From an uncultured Alphaproteobacteria bacterium (GTDB taxonomy: Bacteria; Pseudomonadota; Alphaproteobacteria; Rs-D84): a stretch of 64,000 bases of DNA. The stretch is taken from positions 93,684 to 157,683 of the forward strand of contig CAKQEW010000001.1 in assembly GCA_934230415.1 (NCBI GenBank). Direction: 5' to 3'. Under the pieces are notes generated by a model. That model was not told where the DNA came from and ran no database searches. It saw only the letters and a list, made by a program, of their open reading frames with translations. A program made the position numbers and the translations under genes. Position 1 is the stretch's first letter. Every line of letters starts with the position of its first letter. Positions 7,057-15,306 of this stretch are shown here, piece after piece.

Positions 7057-8790
7057 TTAACGTGGCATTTTCACCGCATCCACCATCTGGGCAATAAATT
7101 CAGACAGTGGCATTGTTTCCTGTTTGTCCACACCCAAACGACGCAGGGTTACCGTTTTTTCTGCGGCCTCTTTTTCACCAACCACGGCGATAATCGGTGT
7201 TTTTGCCACCGACAATTCACGAATCTTGTAATTTACCTTTTCATCACGCAAATCGGCACGTGCCCACACGCCCGCATTGCGCAATTCATCGGCAACCATT
7301 GTTGCGTATTCAGACACCTTGCCTGAAATTGGTGCAACAACAACTGGTTCTGGGGACAGCCACAATGGTAAATTGCCACCTGTTGATTCCAGCAAGATTC
7401 CCATAAAGCGTTCAATAGAACCCAACATCGCACGATGCAACATAATCGGACGATGTTTTTCGCCATCTTCACCAACATAGGACAAATCAAAACGTTCTGG
7501 CAAATTCATATCCAGCTGAATTGTGCCACATTGCCAGATTCGGCCCATTGAATCTTTCAGATAGTTATCAATTTTTGGCCCATAGAACGCCGCGTCACCT
7601 TCGGCAATTTCGTATTCAATACCATTGTCATCCAGCGCGCGTTTCAGTGCCGCTTCGGCTTTGTCCCAAATTTCATCTGACCCTATACGGAATTCTGATT
7701 CTTTACGGGTTGCCAGTTTCATTGAAATCTTGTCAAAGCCAAACTTGCCATAAATATCCTTGATAAAGCGCAAGATTTTTACAACCTCTGTTTCCAACTG
7801 TTCTTCGGTGCAGAAAATATGCGCATCGTCTTGGGTAAATTCACGAACACGCATCAGGCCGGACAAACCGCCCGCCGCCTCATAACGATTTACCTTGCCG
7901 AATTCTGCCAGATACATTGGCAAATCTTTGTACGATTTAATCCCCTGACCAAACACCAGCATACCACCCGGGCATGACATCGGCTTTACACAGAATGTTT
8001 TACCATCTTGGGTTTTACCAGAATAGTTGTGTTCGCCATACTTCGCCCAGTGACCACTGCGTTCCCACAAACTGCGGTCCATAACAGACGGGGTGGAAAT
8101 TTCCAGGTAACCTGCCCGTTCTTGGCGACCACGGATATATTCAATCAATTTGCGATAAATCTTGTACCCCTTGTCGTGCCAGAACACCGCACCCGGTGCG
8201 TAATCTGGTTCAAAGTGGAACAAATCCATATCTTTGCCCAGTTTGCGGTTATCGCGCGCAGCGGCCTCGGCCACATTTTTCAGGTGTTGTTCCAATTCTT
8301 CTTTTGTTGCAAATGCATCAACATAGATACGTTGCAACATTTTGTTTTTCGCGTCCCCCTTCCAGTATGCGCCCGCAACATTACGAATCTTGAATGCATC
8401 ACGTGGCAAATCTTTTGATGATTCAACGTGTGGCCCACGGCACAGGTCGGTAAAATCACGGAAAGTATAGATGGACAGTGCCTCGCCCGCGGCATCATAT
8501 TCGTTCAACCATTCCATTTTATATGGCTGGTCGGCAAACAACTGTTTTGCTTCATCCAGGCTGACGTTGCGTTGTTCAAAACGGCCGTTGGATTTAATCA
8601 GCGCATGCATTTCGTGTTCAATTTTTTCAAAGTCTTCTTCGGAAAATCTGTGTTCCGTATCAAAGTCATAGTAAAACCCGTTTTCAATTGCCGGGCCACC
8701 TGCGAATTTGACATCTGGGTACAGTTTCTGAACCGCCGCCGCCATAACATGCGCCAGCGAATGACGAATCGTTTCTATTGGATATGACAT
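7057..8790 (-). CDS. thrS: Threonyl-tRNA synthetase without the N-terminal TGS domain
   Basis: A class II synthetase charging tRNA-Thr. The 577 residues begin directly at the editing (N2) domain, IRHSLAHVMAAAVQKLYPDVKF, with its H-x3-H site; the ~60-residue TGS domain of most ThrRS (total ~640) is absent. The catalytic core is intact: zinc ligands are in KPMSCPGG (Cys), DDAHIF (His) and MLHRAMLGS (His), and motif 2 is LMRVREFTQDD. The anticodon-binding domain is complete. No upstream in-frame extension exists, because the region upstream carries the leader peptide and hairpins described next. Likely controlled by attenuation through that leader. Confidence 0.95.
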   Translation of the reverse strand: MSYPIETIRHSLAHVMAAAVQKLYPDVKFAGGPAIENGFYYDFDTEHRFSEEDFEKIEHEMHALIKSNGRFEQRNVSLDEAKQLFADQPYKMEWLNEYDAAGEALSIYTFRDFTDLCRGPHVESSKDLPRDAFKIRNVAGAYWKGDAKNKMLQRIYVDAFATKEELEQHLKNVAEAAARDNRKLGKDMDLFHFEPDYAPGAVFWHDKGYKIYRKLIEYIRGRQERAGYLEISTPSVMDRSLWERSGHWAKYGEHNYSGKTQDGKTFCVKPMSCPGGMLVFGQGIKSYKDLPMYLAEFGKVNRYEAAGGLSGLMRVREFTQDDAHIFCTEEQLETEVVKILRFIKDIYGKFGFDKISMKLATRKESEFRIGSDEIWDKAEAALKRALDDNGIEYEIAEGDAAFYGPKIDNYLKDSMGRIWQCGTIQLDMNLPERFDLSYVGEDGEKHRPIMLHRAMLGSIERFMGILLESTGGNLPLWLSPEPVVVAPISGKVSEYATMVADELRNAGVWARADLRDEKVNYKIRELSVAKTPIIAVVGEKEAAEKTVTLRRLGVDKQETMPLSEFIAQMVDAVKMPR

Positions 8791-8847
8791 AATTATAAAC
8801 CTTTCTTACTTTGGTTTTTGGTTGTTTTGTTTAATCTGATTATTGCA

Positions 8848-8900
8848 TTGCGCGGTAAAAACCGCAAATAGAAATTACACCCCCGCGGGGGTTGTAGTAG
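8848..8900 (-). promoter_or_regulatory. Putative thrS attenuator hairpins
   Basis: Reading the minus strand, the end of the leader ORF forms ACCCC-CGCG-GGGGT (plus 8879-8892), extended by UAC/GUA pairing, and is followed by AATTTCTATTT, a terminator-like arrangement. Ten nt after the stop is a second hairpin, GCGGT-TTTT-ACCGC. The CGCGG of the first hairpin can instead pair with CCGCG of the second (plus 8851-8855), giving a mutually exclusive fold. This is the layout expected for ribosome-dependent attenuation; it is inferred from sequence only. Confidence 0.6.
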
Positions 8901-8925
8901 TTGTTGTAATTGTAAAGATAATCAT
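8875..8925 (-). CDS. Threonine-rich leader peptide of thrS
   Basis: A 16-codon ORF reading MIIFTITTTTTTPAGV then TAA, with 7 Thr codons (ACA, ACT, ACC), 84 bp upstream of thrS on the same strand. An in-frame ATG at 8937 would extend it to begin MNKYMIIF. The ACC-CCC-GCG-GGG-GTG codons that end it are themselves the attenuator hairpin. Density of the synthetase's cognate codon directly before a hairpin is the signature of a leader peptide like E. coli ThrL. No strong Shine-Dalgarno is seen. The same design recurs upstream of serS. Confidence 0.7.
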   Translation of the reverse strand: MIIFTITTTTTTPAGV

Positions 8926-8976
8926 ATATTTATTCATGTCCCACATATTCTATGACGATATTATGCAAAAATCAAT

Positions 8977-9004
8977 AAAAAATGCCGGCAAGCCGGCACT
9001 TTTT
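8977..9004 (-). terminator. Intrinsic terminator after the hemolysin III-type gene
   Basis: On the minus strand: GTGCCGGC-TT-GCCGGCAT followed by TTTTTTATTG, beginning at the stop codon of the gene starting at 9749. It separates that unit from the thrS leader, so thrS has its own promoter; a CATAAT box near 8960-8966 (minus) is a candidate -10. Confidence 0.8.
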
Positions 9005-9749
9005 AATAATCAATGATGCATCCAAACAACACCGCGAAAAAGAAGCACACACTGCCCCCGATTACGAACAGGTGCCATATCGCATGTGAAAACTTTAACC
9101 GGCGCCACAGATAGAATATCACACCAACCGAATATGACAGGCCACCCGCCAAAATAAACCACATGCCACGCGCCGGAATATACCGTATCATTGCCGGCAA
9201 AATGAACAGTAATGTCCACCCCATCACCAGATACAATAATACCATCCATTTTGGCTGCTGCTTTGGATTACGGATTTTCATAACCGCACCAAATATCACA
9301 ATCGCCCACAGGATACCAAACACCGTCCATCCAATTGGCCCACGCAAATTCACCAACATAAATGGTGTGTATGTACCGGCAATCAATGCGTATATGGCAA
9401 CGCTGTCCCATACCTCAAAAAAACATTCGCCGGGTTTACCAATTGTTGCATGACACATTGTTGAACCAAAATACAGCGTGAACATGGTCAGACCAAAAAT
9501 CGCGCATGACACAATTGCCCACGCATTGCCCGCCAATGCCGCATATACAACCAATAATGTCAGTCCCGCAATTGCCAGTCCAATACCAATTCCATGGGTC
9601 AGGATGTTCATTGCCTCTTCACACTTTGTACTGGGGCGTTCCCAACGGAACAATCCCGTTGCGCGCAATATGCGCAGCAAGCGCCCCCCACGCGCGTCTT
9701 GCTTAACCTGGCGCACCCGGGTACGTGAATGCTTTTTCGTTTTAACCAT
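9003..9749 (-). CDS. Hemolysin III family (PAQR-type) integral membrane protein
   Basis: 248 residues with a basic N-terminal tail (~30 residues rich in Lys/Arg), then seven predicted TM segments. Family features include EEAMNILTHGIGIGLAIAG, GSTMCHAT with the conserved Ser/His, IAGTYTPFML, and the C-terminal SHAIWHLFVIGGS with the two metal-site histidines. The family (YqfA, hemolysin III, adiponectin-receptor-like) has predicted zinc-dependent hydrolase geometry; haemolytic activity should not be assumed. Its ATG overlaps the gltX stop (ATGGTTAA), so it is translationally coupled to gltX. Confidence 0.9.
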   Translation of the reverse strand: MVKTKKHSRTRVRQVKQDARGGRLLRILRATGLFRWERPSTKCEEAMNILTHGIGIGLAIAGLTLLVVYAALAGNAWAIVSCAIFGLTMFTLYFGSTMCHATIGKPGECFFEVWDSVAIYALIAGTYTPFMLVNLRGPIGWTVFGILWAIVIFGAVMKIRNPKQQPKWMVLLYLVMGWTLLFILPAMIRYIPARGMWFILAGGLSYSVGVIFYLWRRLKFSHAIWHLFVIGGSVCFFFAVLFGCIIDY

Positions 9750-11322
9750 TTACAACCTCCTCTATTCTGTGTTTAACCATATCGCCACCCATCACGTGCA
9801 TGACCGAATACAGGTCTGGCGTATTTGTACGCCCGGTCACCGCCACGCGCAGGTTCATTGCAACATCGCCATTTTTAACCCCGGCGGCTGTCGCAATTGC
9901 GACAATTTTATTCCACCATGTGTCCTTGTCATCGGTTGCATCATACGTTGCCAAAAATGCAGATAACAAATCACGGTTGAATTCGTATTCCGTATTTTTA
10001 TGGTACATCGCGGCCCAGAAATATGCAACCTCGCCCAAGGTCTGGCGCCACGTGATAAAATCCTTGCGAATGCGTTTTGGATTATCACGTTCAATTCCCA
10101 AAACCGCAGACAAATAATTGGTATCTGAAACCTGCATTTTGTGATTATCGTCACCGTATTCATTCGCCCAATCTGTGACAGAACGAACCAAGTCCGGAAC
10201 CGACAATGTTGCGATATATTCACGCGCCCACCATTCCAGTTTTTTCATATCAAACAGCGCGCCCGAAATTGGAATCTTTTTCACGCGCAGCGGATATTGC
10301 CATATGGATGAAACCTGGCCCTTGGATTTTGCCTCTTCATAGCCGGACGCCGCAATATTGCCCAAATATTCCAATACCGCTGCCGTGGGCCAACCGTCTT
10401 GCAGAAAGAATGCAACGTTCGCCTCTGGATCCTTGCGCTTGGATAATTTACGCTGTTTGCCGGTCTCATCATCAATTTTATCAATGGTTGATGTATGAAT
10501 ATACATTGGCGGCGTCCATCCCATCATGCGGAATAATTGGGCATGCAATGGGAATGACGGCAACCATTCTTCGCCACGAACGACATGCGTCGTACGCATA
10601 AAATGGTCATCAACCAAATGCGCAAAATGATATGTCGGCAATCTGTCGTTTGATTTAATCAGAACGATGTCTTCGTTATTTTCTGGAAATCCGATTGAAC
10701 CGCGCACCGCATCCTTGCAAAAAATACGCTTTGTCGGATCACCGGTTGAATACAAACGAATCGTTGGCATGTCGCCATTGTCCAGATGCGCAATGATTTC
10801 GTCATCTGTCAAATCACGGTCACGTGCAAATTCACCATAAATACCGGTGGCAAAACCCGCCGCCTTTTGATTGGCACGGATTTGTTCCATATCATCCGCG
10901 GTTAAAAAGCACGGATATGCCAACCCACGTGCCAGTAAATCTGCCGCCACACTGTGGTAAATATCACGACGCTGGGACTGGTAATATGGGCCATATTCTG
11001 GCATATCATTATATTCCAAACCAAAACGATGCATTGAATCAACGATGATATCAACGGCGGACGCAACCTCGCGCTTGGTGTCAGTATCTTCTATGCGCAA
11101 CATAAACACACCGCCCGTGTCACGTGCCAATTTGCAATCAACCAGCGCACCATACAACCCGCCCAAATGCATAAATCCCGTGGGACTGGGCGCGAAACGC
11201 GTCACAAACGCGCCATCTGGCAAATTGCGCGGTGGAAATTTTTGTTCTAATTCGTCCAGCGTATATTTTGGTGCCGCGCCCAACACACGTGCAATTAATT
11301 CTGATGATAAACCATTACGCAT
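9742..11322 (-). CDS. gltX: Glutamyl-tRNA synthetase
   Basis: A class I synthetase of 526 residues. The Rossmann core starts at VTRFAPSPTGFMHLGGLYGAL, where MHLGG is the HIGH-type signature, and the KMSKS loop is RKLSKRKDPEA. RIEDTDTKREV is the GluRS-specific segment. The C-terminal all-helical anticodon-binding domain follows. N-terminal ~38 residues precede the usual start of the fold. Many Alphaproteobacteria use a non-discriminating GluRS together with GatCAB, but nothing here decides that. It lies 23 bp downstream of the acetyltransferase gene and overlaps the hemolysin III gene by 8 nt. Confidence 0.94.
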   Translation of the reverse strand: MRNGLSSELIARVLGAAPKYTLDELEQKFPPRNLPDGAFVTRFAPSPTGFMHLGGLYGALVDCKLARDTGGVFMLRIEDTDTKREVASAVDIIVDSMHRFGLEYNDMPEYGPYYQSQRRDIYHSVAADLLARGLAYPCFLTADDMEQIRANQKAAGFATGIYGEFARDRDLTDDEIIAHLDNGDMPTIRLYSTGDPTKRIFCKDAVRGSIGFPENNEDIVLIKSNDRLPTYHFAHLVDDHFMRTTHVVRGEEWLPSFPLHAQLFRMMGWTPPMYIHTSTIDKIDDETGKQRKLSKRKDPEANVAFFLQDGWPTAAVLEYLGNIAASGYEEAKSKGQVSSIWQYPLRVKKIPISGALFDMKKLEWWAREYIATLSVPDLVRSVTDWANEYGDDNHKMQVSDTNYLSAVLGIERDNPKRIRKDFITWRQTLGEVAYFWAAMYHKNTEYEFNRDLLSAFLATYDATDDKDTWWNKIVAIATAAGVKNGDVAMNLRVAVTGRTNTPDLYSVMHVMGGDMVKHRIEEVVNG

Positions 11323-11345
11323 CTTTATTTTCCTTTACCCAATTA

Positions 11346-11876
11346 TTATTTTATTTTTGAAAATACAACTATATCACGTGGCACGCCATGCAACAGCATA
11401 AATTTACGCAGCACACCCTCGCGTGTGTATCCCGCGCGCATGGCCACCGCCTGGGATGGCTGATTTTCAGTATCCACATGAATTTCAATTCTGTTTAACC
11501 CCAGTGCGTCAAAGCCATAGAGTTCCAGCACACCAACCGCGCGTGTCATAATGCCCCGCCCCGTCGCATCGCGGGATAACCAGTATCCGATTTCGCCGCG
11601 TTTGTCCCCCTCGTTCAAATCAACAAAGCCGGCGCACCCACGGATTACACCATTTTGCGTGATAAAATACGATCCTGTTTTGGTATCAAAACCCTTGACC
11701 AATGCGGGATATTCATCTTCGGGACTTTTAACGAATTTAACCCAGTTTAACCACTGGTGCAAATATTCACGTTGCCCATCAATCAATGCAAAAACAGCGC
11801 GCGCGTTTTCAAACGTTGGCGCAATTTTTTCCAACTGAAAATCACTGGCCGATATGACCCGTGGAAACTCTGCCAT
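11346..11876 (-). CDS. RimJ/RimL-type GNAT N-acetyltransferase
   Basis: 176 residues in the RimJ/RimL branch of the GNAT fold. Early FENARAVFALIDGQREYLHQWLNWV matches the RimL N-terminal helices; RGEIGYWLSRDATGRGIMTRAV contains the acetyl-CoA pyrophosphate loop (R-D-A-T-G-R-G); NRIEIHVDTENQPSQAVAMRAGYTREGVLR is the typical motif B. Probably acetylates the N-terminus of a ribosomal or other protein, though the exact substrate cannot be read from sequence. Starts divergently from trmB and is followed by gltX. Confidence 0.85.
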   Translation of the reverse strand: MAEFPRVISASDFQLEKIAPTFENARAVFALIDGQREYLHQWLNWVKFVKSPEDEYPALVKGFDTKTGSYFITQNGVIRGCAGFVDLNEGDKRGEIGYWLSRDATGRGIMTRAVGVLELYGFDALGLNRIEIHVDTENQPSQAVAMRAGYTREGVLRKFMLLHGVPRDIVVFSKIK

Positions 11877-11920
11877 TAATTTACCTTGTTTTATATAATA
11901 TGGGATTCTATACTAAATAT

Positions 11921-12559
11921 ATGGAAAAACAAGAAATAAGAACTTTTGGTCGCCGGCACGGGAAAAAATTATCTGCACGCAAGCAGTATCTGTTGGCGAA
12001 TATTTTACCGGAAATTACCGCAAAAAATGACGAAAATGCCGGAAAATTAAATATTCTAGAAATCGGATTTGGGGCCGGCGAACACGTACGCACATTGGCG
12101 CACGAAAACCCAGACGCCACCATCATTGGCGCCGAACCATTTGTTAATGGCGTTGCGGCACTGCTGGGCGCGATGACGGATGAAAAAACAAACGAAATTT
12201 TGCCAGGATACCAAAACATCCGCATTTATCCGGACGATGTACGCGATTTCCTGCGCGCGGGCGGCATGAAATTTCACCAGATTTGGATTCTGCACCCCGA
12301 CCCATGGCCCAAGGCAAAGCATGAAAAACGCCGCCTGTTACAATCCGATTTCATAAAAATGTTGGCGGCGCACCTGGATGACAATGGCGAAATCATTATT
12401 GGAACCGACCATTGGGGATACTATGACTGGATTATTGACCAGGTCGCAAAAACTGACCTGAACACAACTGTGCCGGACATTGCAACAATTCAAACCCGGT
12501 ACCAGAACAAAAATATGGCGGAAACAGACGCGCCAAAATACCTGATAATTACCCGATAA
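11921..12559 (+). CDS. trmB: tRNA (guanine-N7-)-methyltransferase TrmB
   Basis: Methylates G46 of tRNAs using SAM. 212 residues from ATG 11921. The N-terminal RTFGRRHGKKLSARKQYLL is the family's basic leader; LEIGFGAGEHV is SAM motif I; IWILHPDPWPKAKHEKRRL carries the diagnostic PDPWPKxxHxKRR motif; GTDHWGYYDW follows. Starting at 11921 keeps the family N-terminus; a TATAAT at 11893-11898 would give a nearly leaderless message, while ATG 11900 would overlap it. The 3' end overlaps the convergent gene by 11 bp. Confidence 0.93.
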   Translation: MEKQEIRTFGRRHGKKLSARKQYLLANILPEITAKNDENAGKLNILEIGFGAGEHVRTLAHENPDATIIGAEPFVNGVAALLGAMTDEKTNEILPGYQNIRIYPDDVRDFLRAGGMKFHQIWILHPDPWPKAKHEKRRLLQSDFIKMLAAHLDDNGEIIIGTDHWGYYDWIIDQVAKTDLNTTVPDIATIQTRYQNKNMAETDAPKYLIITR

Positions 12560-13214
12560 AGAACCTTAATCCCTGGGACAAATTCGGGCACATTTTCGCG
12601 ACCAGTCGCGCGGTCTGTTCACAACGCATCATGAAATTTTCAGGAAAACGGAAATGCACTGCACATGGCATATCCGCCCCGATTGTATCCAGCACACCAT
12701 ACAGACGCCCGACAAAATCAGATTTATCACCCGCATCACGCGGCAATGCAAACAGCACAGATGTCGCCCCAATTTCACGCAATGCGTCACGCAGGCCGAA
12801 CCAGGCATCTGGCTCAATCCCGAAAATATCCAGGCCAATTGACAAATCACGATTAAAGAACAAATCATCACGCACCGGATGCATGTTTTTTACAAATGTC
12901 CCGACATCCACCCAACGCATAAACACCTGGACCGCCCGCGCCCCATTTTTGAACGCGGCATTAATATCTGTGGCAATTGCCGACATATCAGACATGGCGC
13001 CCGACACATAAAATCGTGCCGATATCCGCACCCCAGAACGTTCCAACCATGGCCACACCGTACCAACCACCGGTGCCGCAACGGAAATATCTGTGATTCC
13101 ATGCGACACCGCCAATTCAGACATTGCCGCCAATTCTGTCGCATCACAATCCGCCCCACACCACAGTGCCGCCGCCGTCCCCAATTCATTCAAAATATCA
13201 TTGTTATCTATCAT
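12549..13214 (-). CDS. Hypothetical protein, TIM-barrel aldolase-like
   Basis: About 221 residues from ATG 13214. I do not recognise a named family with certainty. The alternation of hydrophobic strands and helices (TDISVAAPVVGTVWPWL, ISARFYV, INAAFKNGARAVQVFMRW, LSIGLDIF, ATSVLFALP) resembles the DeoC/class I aldolase (beta/alpha)8 barrel, and AAFKNGARAVQVF mimics the DeoC AIADGADEIDLV strand-helix unit, but no Schiff-base lysine motif is evident. It is convergent with and overlaps trmB by 11 bp. Divergent from the operon starting at 13258. Function unknown. Confidence 0.6.
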   Translation of the reverse strand: MIDNNDILNELGTAAALWCGADCDATELAAMSELAVSHGITDISVAAPVVGTVWPWLERSGVRISARFYVSGAMSDMSAIATDINAAFKNGARAVQVFMRWVDVGTFVKNMHPVRDDLFFNRDLSIGLDIFGIEPDAWFGLRDALREIGATSVLFALPRDAGDKSDFVGRLYGVLDTIGADMPCAVHFRFPENFMMRCEQTARLVAKMCPNLSQGLRFFIG

Positions 13215-13257
13215 TACGCTTTTTACTTTATCACAAATATGATATAATTGAAACGAA

Positions 13258-14130
13258 ATGAAACACAGAATTGATTCAATGTTACTGGGTTTGCTGTGGT
13301 TGCTGGCATCGTCGCTGGCGACATGTTTTTGGTTCAGCACAATGTTTGGCTTTAATATTTTTTCTGCTGCACATTGGCAATACCTGGCATATATGCAGGC
13401 AACGCAATCCCCGGTAAAGCCCGCATTTTATATATCTATTGTAATCGCCGTGTTTTTGATTCTGTGGGGGTTATACATAATTATGCGCCCACGGCGCCGC
13501 AATATACATATTTCGCGTCCCGCCCAGAATCAGCCTGAATCAACCGCGCCGGCGCCCGATAAATCTGAAATGCCAAATGTACCCGCCTCCCAGGTGGTGG
13601 CAAATCCAACACCGAACGCATTGGTACGCCCACCGCGCCTGGGTGCCAGTGCGATAACGATTAGCGCACAAAATGCCCCCGCGCCACACGTGACACCAAT
13701 TGCGCCCACGCCCCCACAACCGGATTACAGCGATGAATTACAGCAGATATTTACGGACGCCGGGTACACAACAAAACAGGTATCGCGCATCAGTGGTGTG
13801 CGCGTCGGTCTGGTTGCAATTGGCGCGGACGAAACATTCTGGGTTGGCGCAACGGGCGTCGCCCCGGCTGATTTACAGCGCGTGATTGACCGCCTGACGA
13901 CCGTGTTTACCGATACACTGGACGATATCGTCATAAATGTAAATGGATTTATTGTTGCGCCGACGACAGCGACTGAAAATGATGATATACTGACATTTGA
14001 AAATAATGATGAATTGCGTGAATACATCATGGCACATCCGAATCCACCATTGTCAGATGATGACCAAGAAGGTTTTGACGCATATTCTGAATACATTGAT
14101 ACCGTTATAAAATACACAGGTCAGGTTTAA
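13258..14130 (+). CDS. Hypothetical membrane protein with Pro-rich linker
   Basis: 290 residues: two TM segments (~8-30 and ~56-76, an N-in hairpin), a basic RPRRRN stop-transfer, a Pro/Ala/Asn-rich linker (~85-150), then a soluble cytoplasmic domain (~155-290) with a mixed alpha/beta pattern ending in a strongly acidic stretch (SDDDQEGFDAYSEYID). No known family recognised. A TATAAT at 13243-13248 lies just upstream, suggesting a promoter and very short leader. First gene of a tight four-gene cassette; its stop overlaps the next start (TAATG), so the two are translationally coupled. Confidence 0.65.
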   Translation: MKHRIDSMLLGLLWLLASSLATCFWFSTMFGFNIFSAAHWQYLAYMQATQSPVKPAFYISIVIAVFLILWGLYIIMRPRRRNIHISRPAQNQPESTAPAPDKSEMPNVPASQVVANPTPNALVRPPRLGASAITISAQNAPAPHVTPIAPTPPQPDYSDELQQIFTDAGYTTKQVSRISGVRVGLVAIGADETFWVGATGVAPADLQRVIDRLTTVFTDTLDDIVINVNGFIVAPTTATENDDILTFENNDELREYIMAHPNPPLSDDDQEGFDAYSEYIDTVIKYTGQV

Positions 14131-14639
14131 TGCATTGGTCACTGGATACAGCACAGAAACGCATGGCGGAATTAAACATGAATGACATTCCGTTGGTTCA
14201 GCAACGGCCAATTGTTACAAATGTTGCCCCAGACTGGTTTGTTCAATACAAAAAATTATCCCACGATTTCTTAAAATCATTGGCGGATTCGGTGGATACA
14301 TTGGCGTTCCTGAATCTGACCCAGGATGAATTTATGGGTATAATTATGGGGACGCGTGTTCCTGAAAATCTGTCACTGCGATTCCGGGTGCCATTGGTAT
14401 GGGGGGGCACACTGGATATAAACAATATATTTATGTGCCAGACATTTCCCCATGCACACAATATGGACATGTTCATAATTGAACAAAACGGAAACGATTT
14501 AATCTGGTTACCAAATCCAGCCAAGAAAATATATGTTCCGGCACATACCGCCGGTGGTGGTGATGGCGGTAACGCAACCGAAGATCGCATGTCGCAATTG
14601 GCGGCGCAAATGGCGGCACAATCATATGGGATGGAATAA
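14130..14639 (+). CDS. Hypothetical protein of the 13.3-15.3 kb cassette
   Basis: 169 residues, soluble, no signal peptide or TM. It has a central beta-rich region (LSLRFRVPLVWGGTLDINNIFMCQTF, DMFIIEQNGNDLIWLPNPAKKIYVP) and a Gly/Ala-rich flexible tail with Gln/Met-rich AAQMAAQ. I do not recognise the family. Start overlaps the stop of the membrane-protein gene by 1 nt and the stop lies 2 bp before the SUKH-like gene, so it is inferred to work with both. Confidence 0.6.
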   Translation: MHWSLDTAQKRMAELNMNDIPLVQQRPIVTNVAPDWFVQYKKLSHDFLKSLADSVDTLAFLNLTQDEFMGIIMGTRVPENLSLRFRVPLVWGGTLDINNIFMCQTFPHAHNMDMFIIEQNGNDLIWLPNPAKKIYVPAHTAGGGDGGNATEDRMSQLAAQMAAQSYGME

Positions 14640-14641
14640 AA

Positions 14642-15076
14642 ATGACATGTGATGAATTTTTATCCACAATGAAATCACGTGGCGCAATCGTATCGCCACC
14701 GGCCGCGCACGCTGCGGTGGTTCTGGCAAACACGGCGTTGCAAAATATGCGCGCGGCAATGTTGCCAAAATTTATGATTGATTTATACGCAATGACCGGT
14801 GCAATGAACATGGGTTCTGGATACATATTCGGTGTCACAGAAATCGCCCGCGGAACAAAATATCCAATCCCAGATATCATCAGCGTCAATCGTGCACTGA
14901 CCGGCATACGGCGTATGCGTGGACTGACACTGTTTGGACGTAATGACCTGTTCTGGTTTGCATTTGACAGTTTTGGCACATGCGCAATGTTGGATAATTT
15001 GAACCTGGCCGTGCTACGCAAATATGACGATGCGTATCGCGCAATGGCCGATTGTTTAATTGCCGGAAAAATTTAA
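14642..15076 (+). CDS. SUKH (SMI1/KNR4/YrhA)-like protein
   Basis: 144 residues. The segment MIDLYAMTGAMNMGSGYIFGVTEI, then PDIISVNRALTGI, then LTLFGRNDLFWFAFDSFG and the C-terminal YDDAYRAMADCLIAGK follows the SUKH-superfamily pattern: a helix with an (L)Y-x-x-(T/N)G core, a strand with FG, (L/V)FG-x-(N/S)D-L-F-W-F, and a final (Y)DD-helix. SUKH proteins include bacterial immunity proteins for secreted nuclease toxins and YrhA-type proteins of unknown role. Homology is by pattern only. In the cassette it sits 2 bp after the upstream gene and 2 bp before the RHH gene. Confidence 0.5.
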   Translation: MTCDEFLSTMKSRGAIVSPPAAHAAVVLANTALQNMRAAMLPKFMIDLYAMTGAMNMGSGYIFGVTEIARGTKYPIPDIISVNRALTGIRRMRGLTLFGRNDLFWFAFDSFGTCAMLDNLNLAVLRKYDDAYRAMADCLIAGKI

Positions 15077-15078
15077 TC

Positions 15079-15276
15079 ATGAAAAAAATATCTGTATCTT
15101 TATCGGGACATCATACCAGCATTTCGTTGGAACCAGAATTTATTACCGCGCTGGATGAAATCGCCGCCGCACGTCGCACCAGCCCCAGCGCAATTATAAA
15201 CCAGATTGACCGCACCCGTGGTGACCAGAATCTATCATCTACAATTCGTGTGTGGATTTTAAAAAATTACAAATAA
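15079..15276 (+). CDS. Ribbon-helix-helix (RHH_4-type) DNA-binding protein
   Basis: 65 residues. KKISVSLSGHHTSISLEPEFITALDEIAAARRTSPSAIINQID matches the RHH_4 family common in Alphaproteobacteria: an N-terminal strand, S-L-x-G-H-x-T-S-I-S-L-E motif, then two helices. NLSSTIRVWILKNY ends the domain. Likely binds DNA as a dimer; as last gene of the cassette (2 bp after the SUKH-like gene) it may be the cassette's autoregulator. Ends at a strong terminator. Confidence 0.8.
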   Translation: MKKISVSLSGHHTSISLEPEFITALDEIAAARRTSPSAIINQIDRTRGDQNLSSTIRVWILKNYK

Positions 15277-15306
15277 AAAAACACCGGTATTTACCGGTGT
15301 TTTTTA
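15277..15306. terminator. Bidirectional terminator between the RHH gene and ybeY-lnt
   Basis: ACACCGGTA-TT-TACCGGTGT at 15281-15300 flanked by A-run and T-run. The stop codon of the convergent ybeY-lnt gene (15291) lies inside the hairpin. Confidence 0.85.

Noticed and set aside
11861..11920. Upstream in-frame ATGs for trmB giving 8-20 extra residues
   Set aside because: They overlap a TATAAT box and the divergent acetyltransferase gene, and the family N-terminus begins at 11921.
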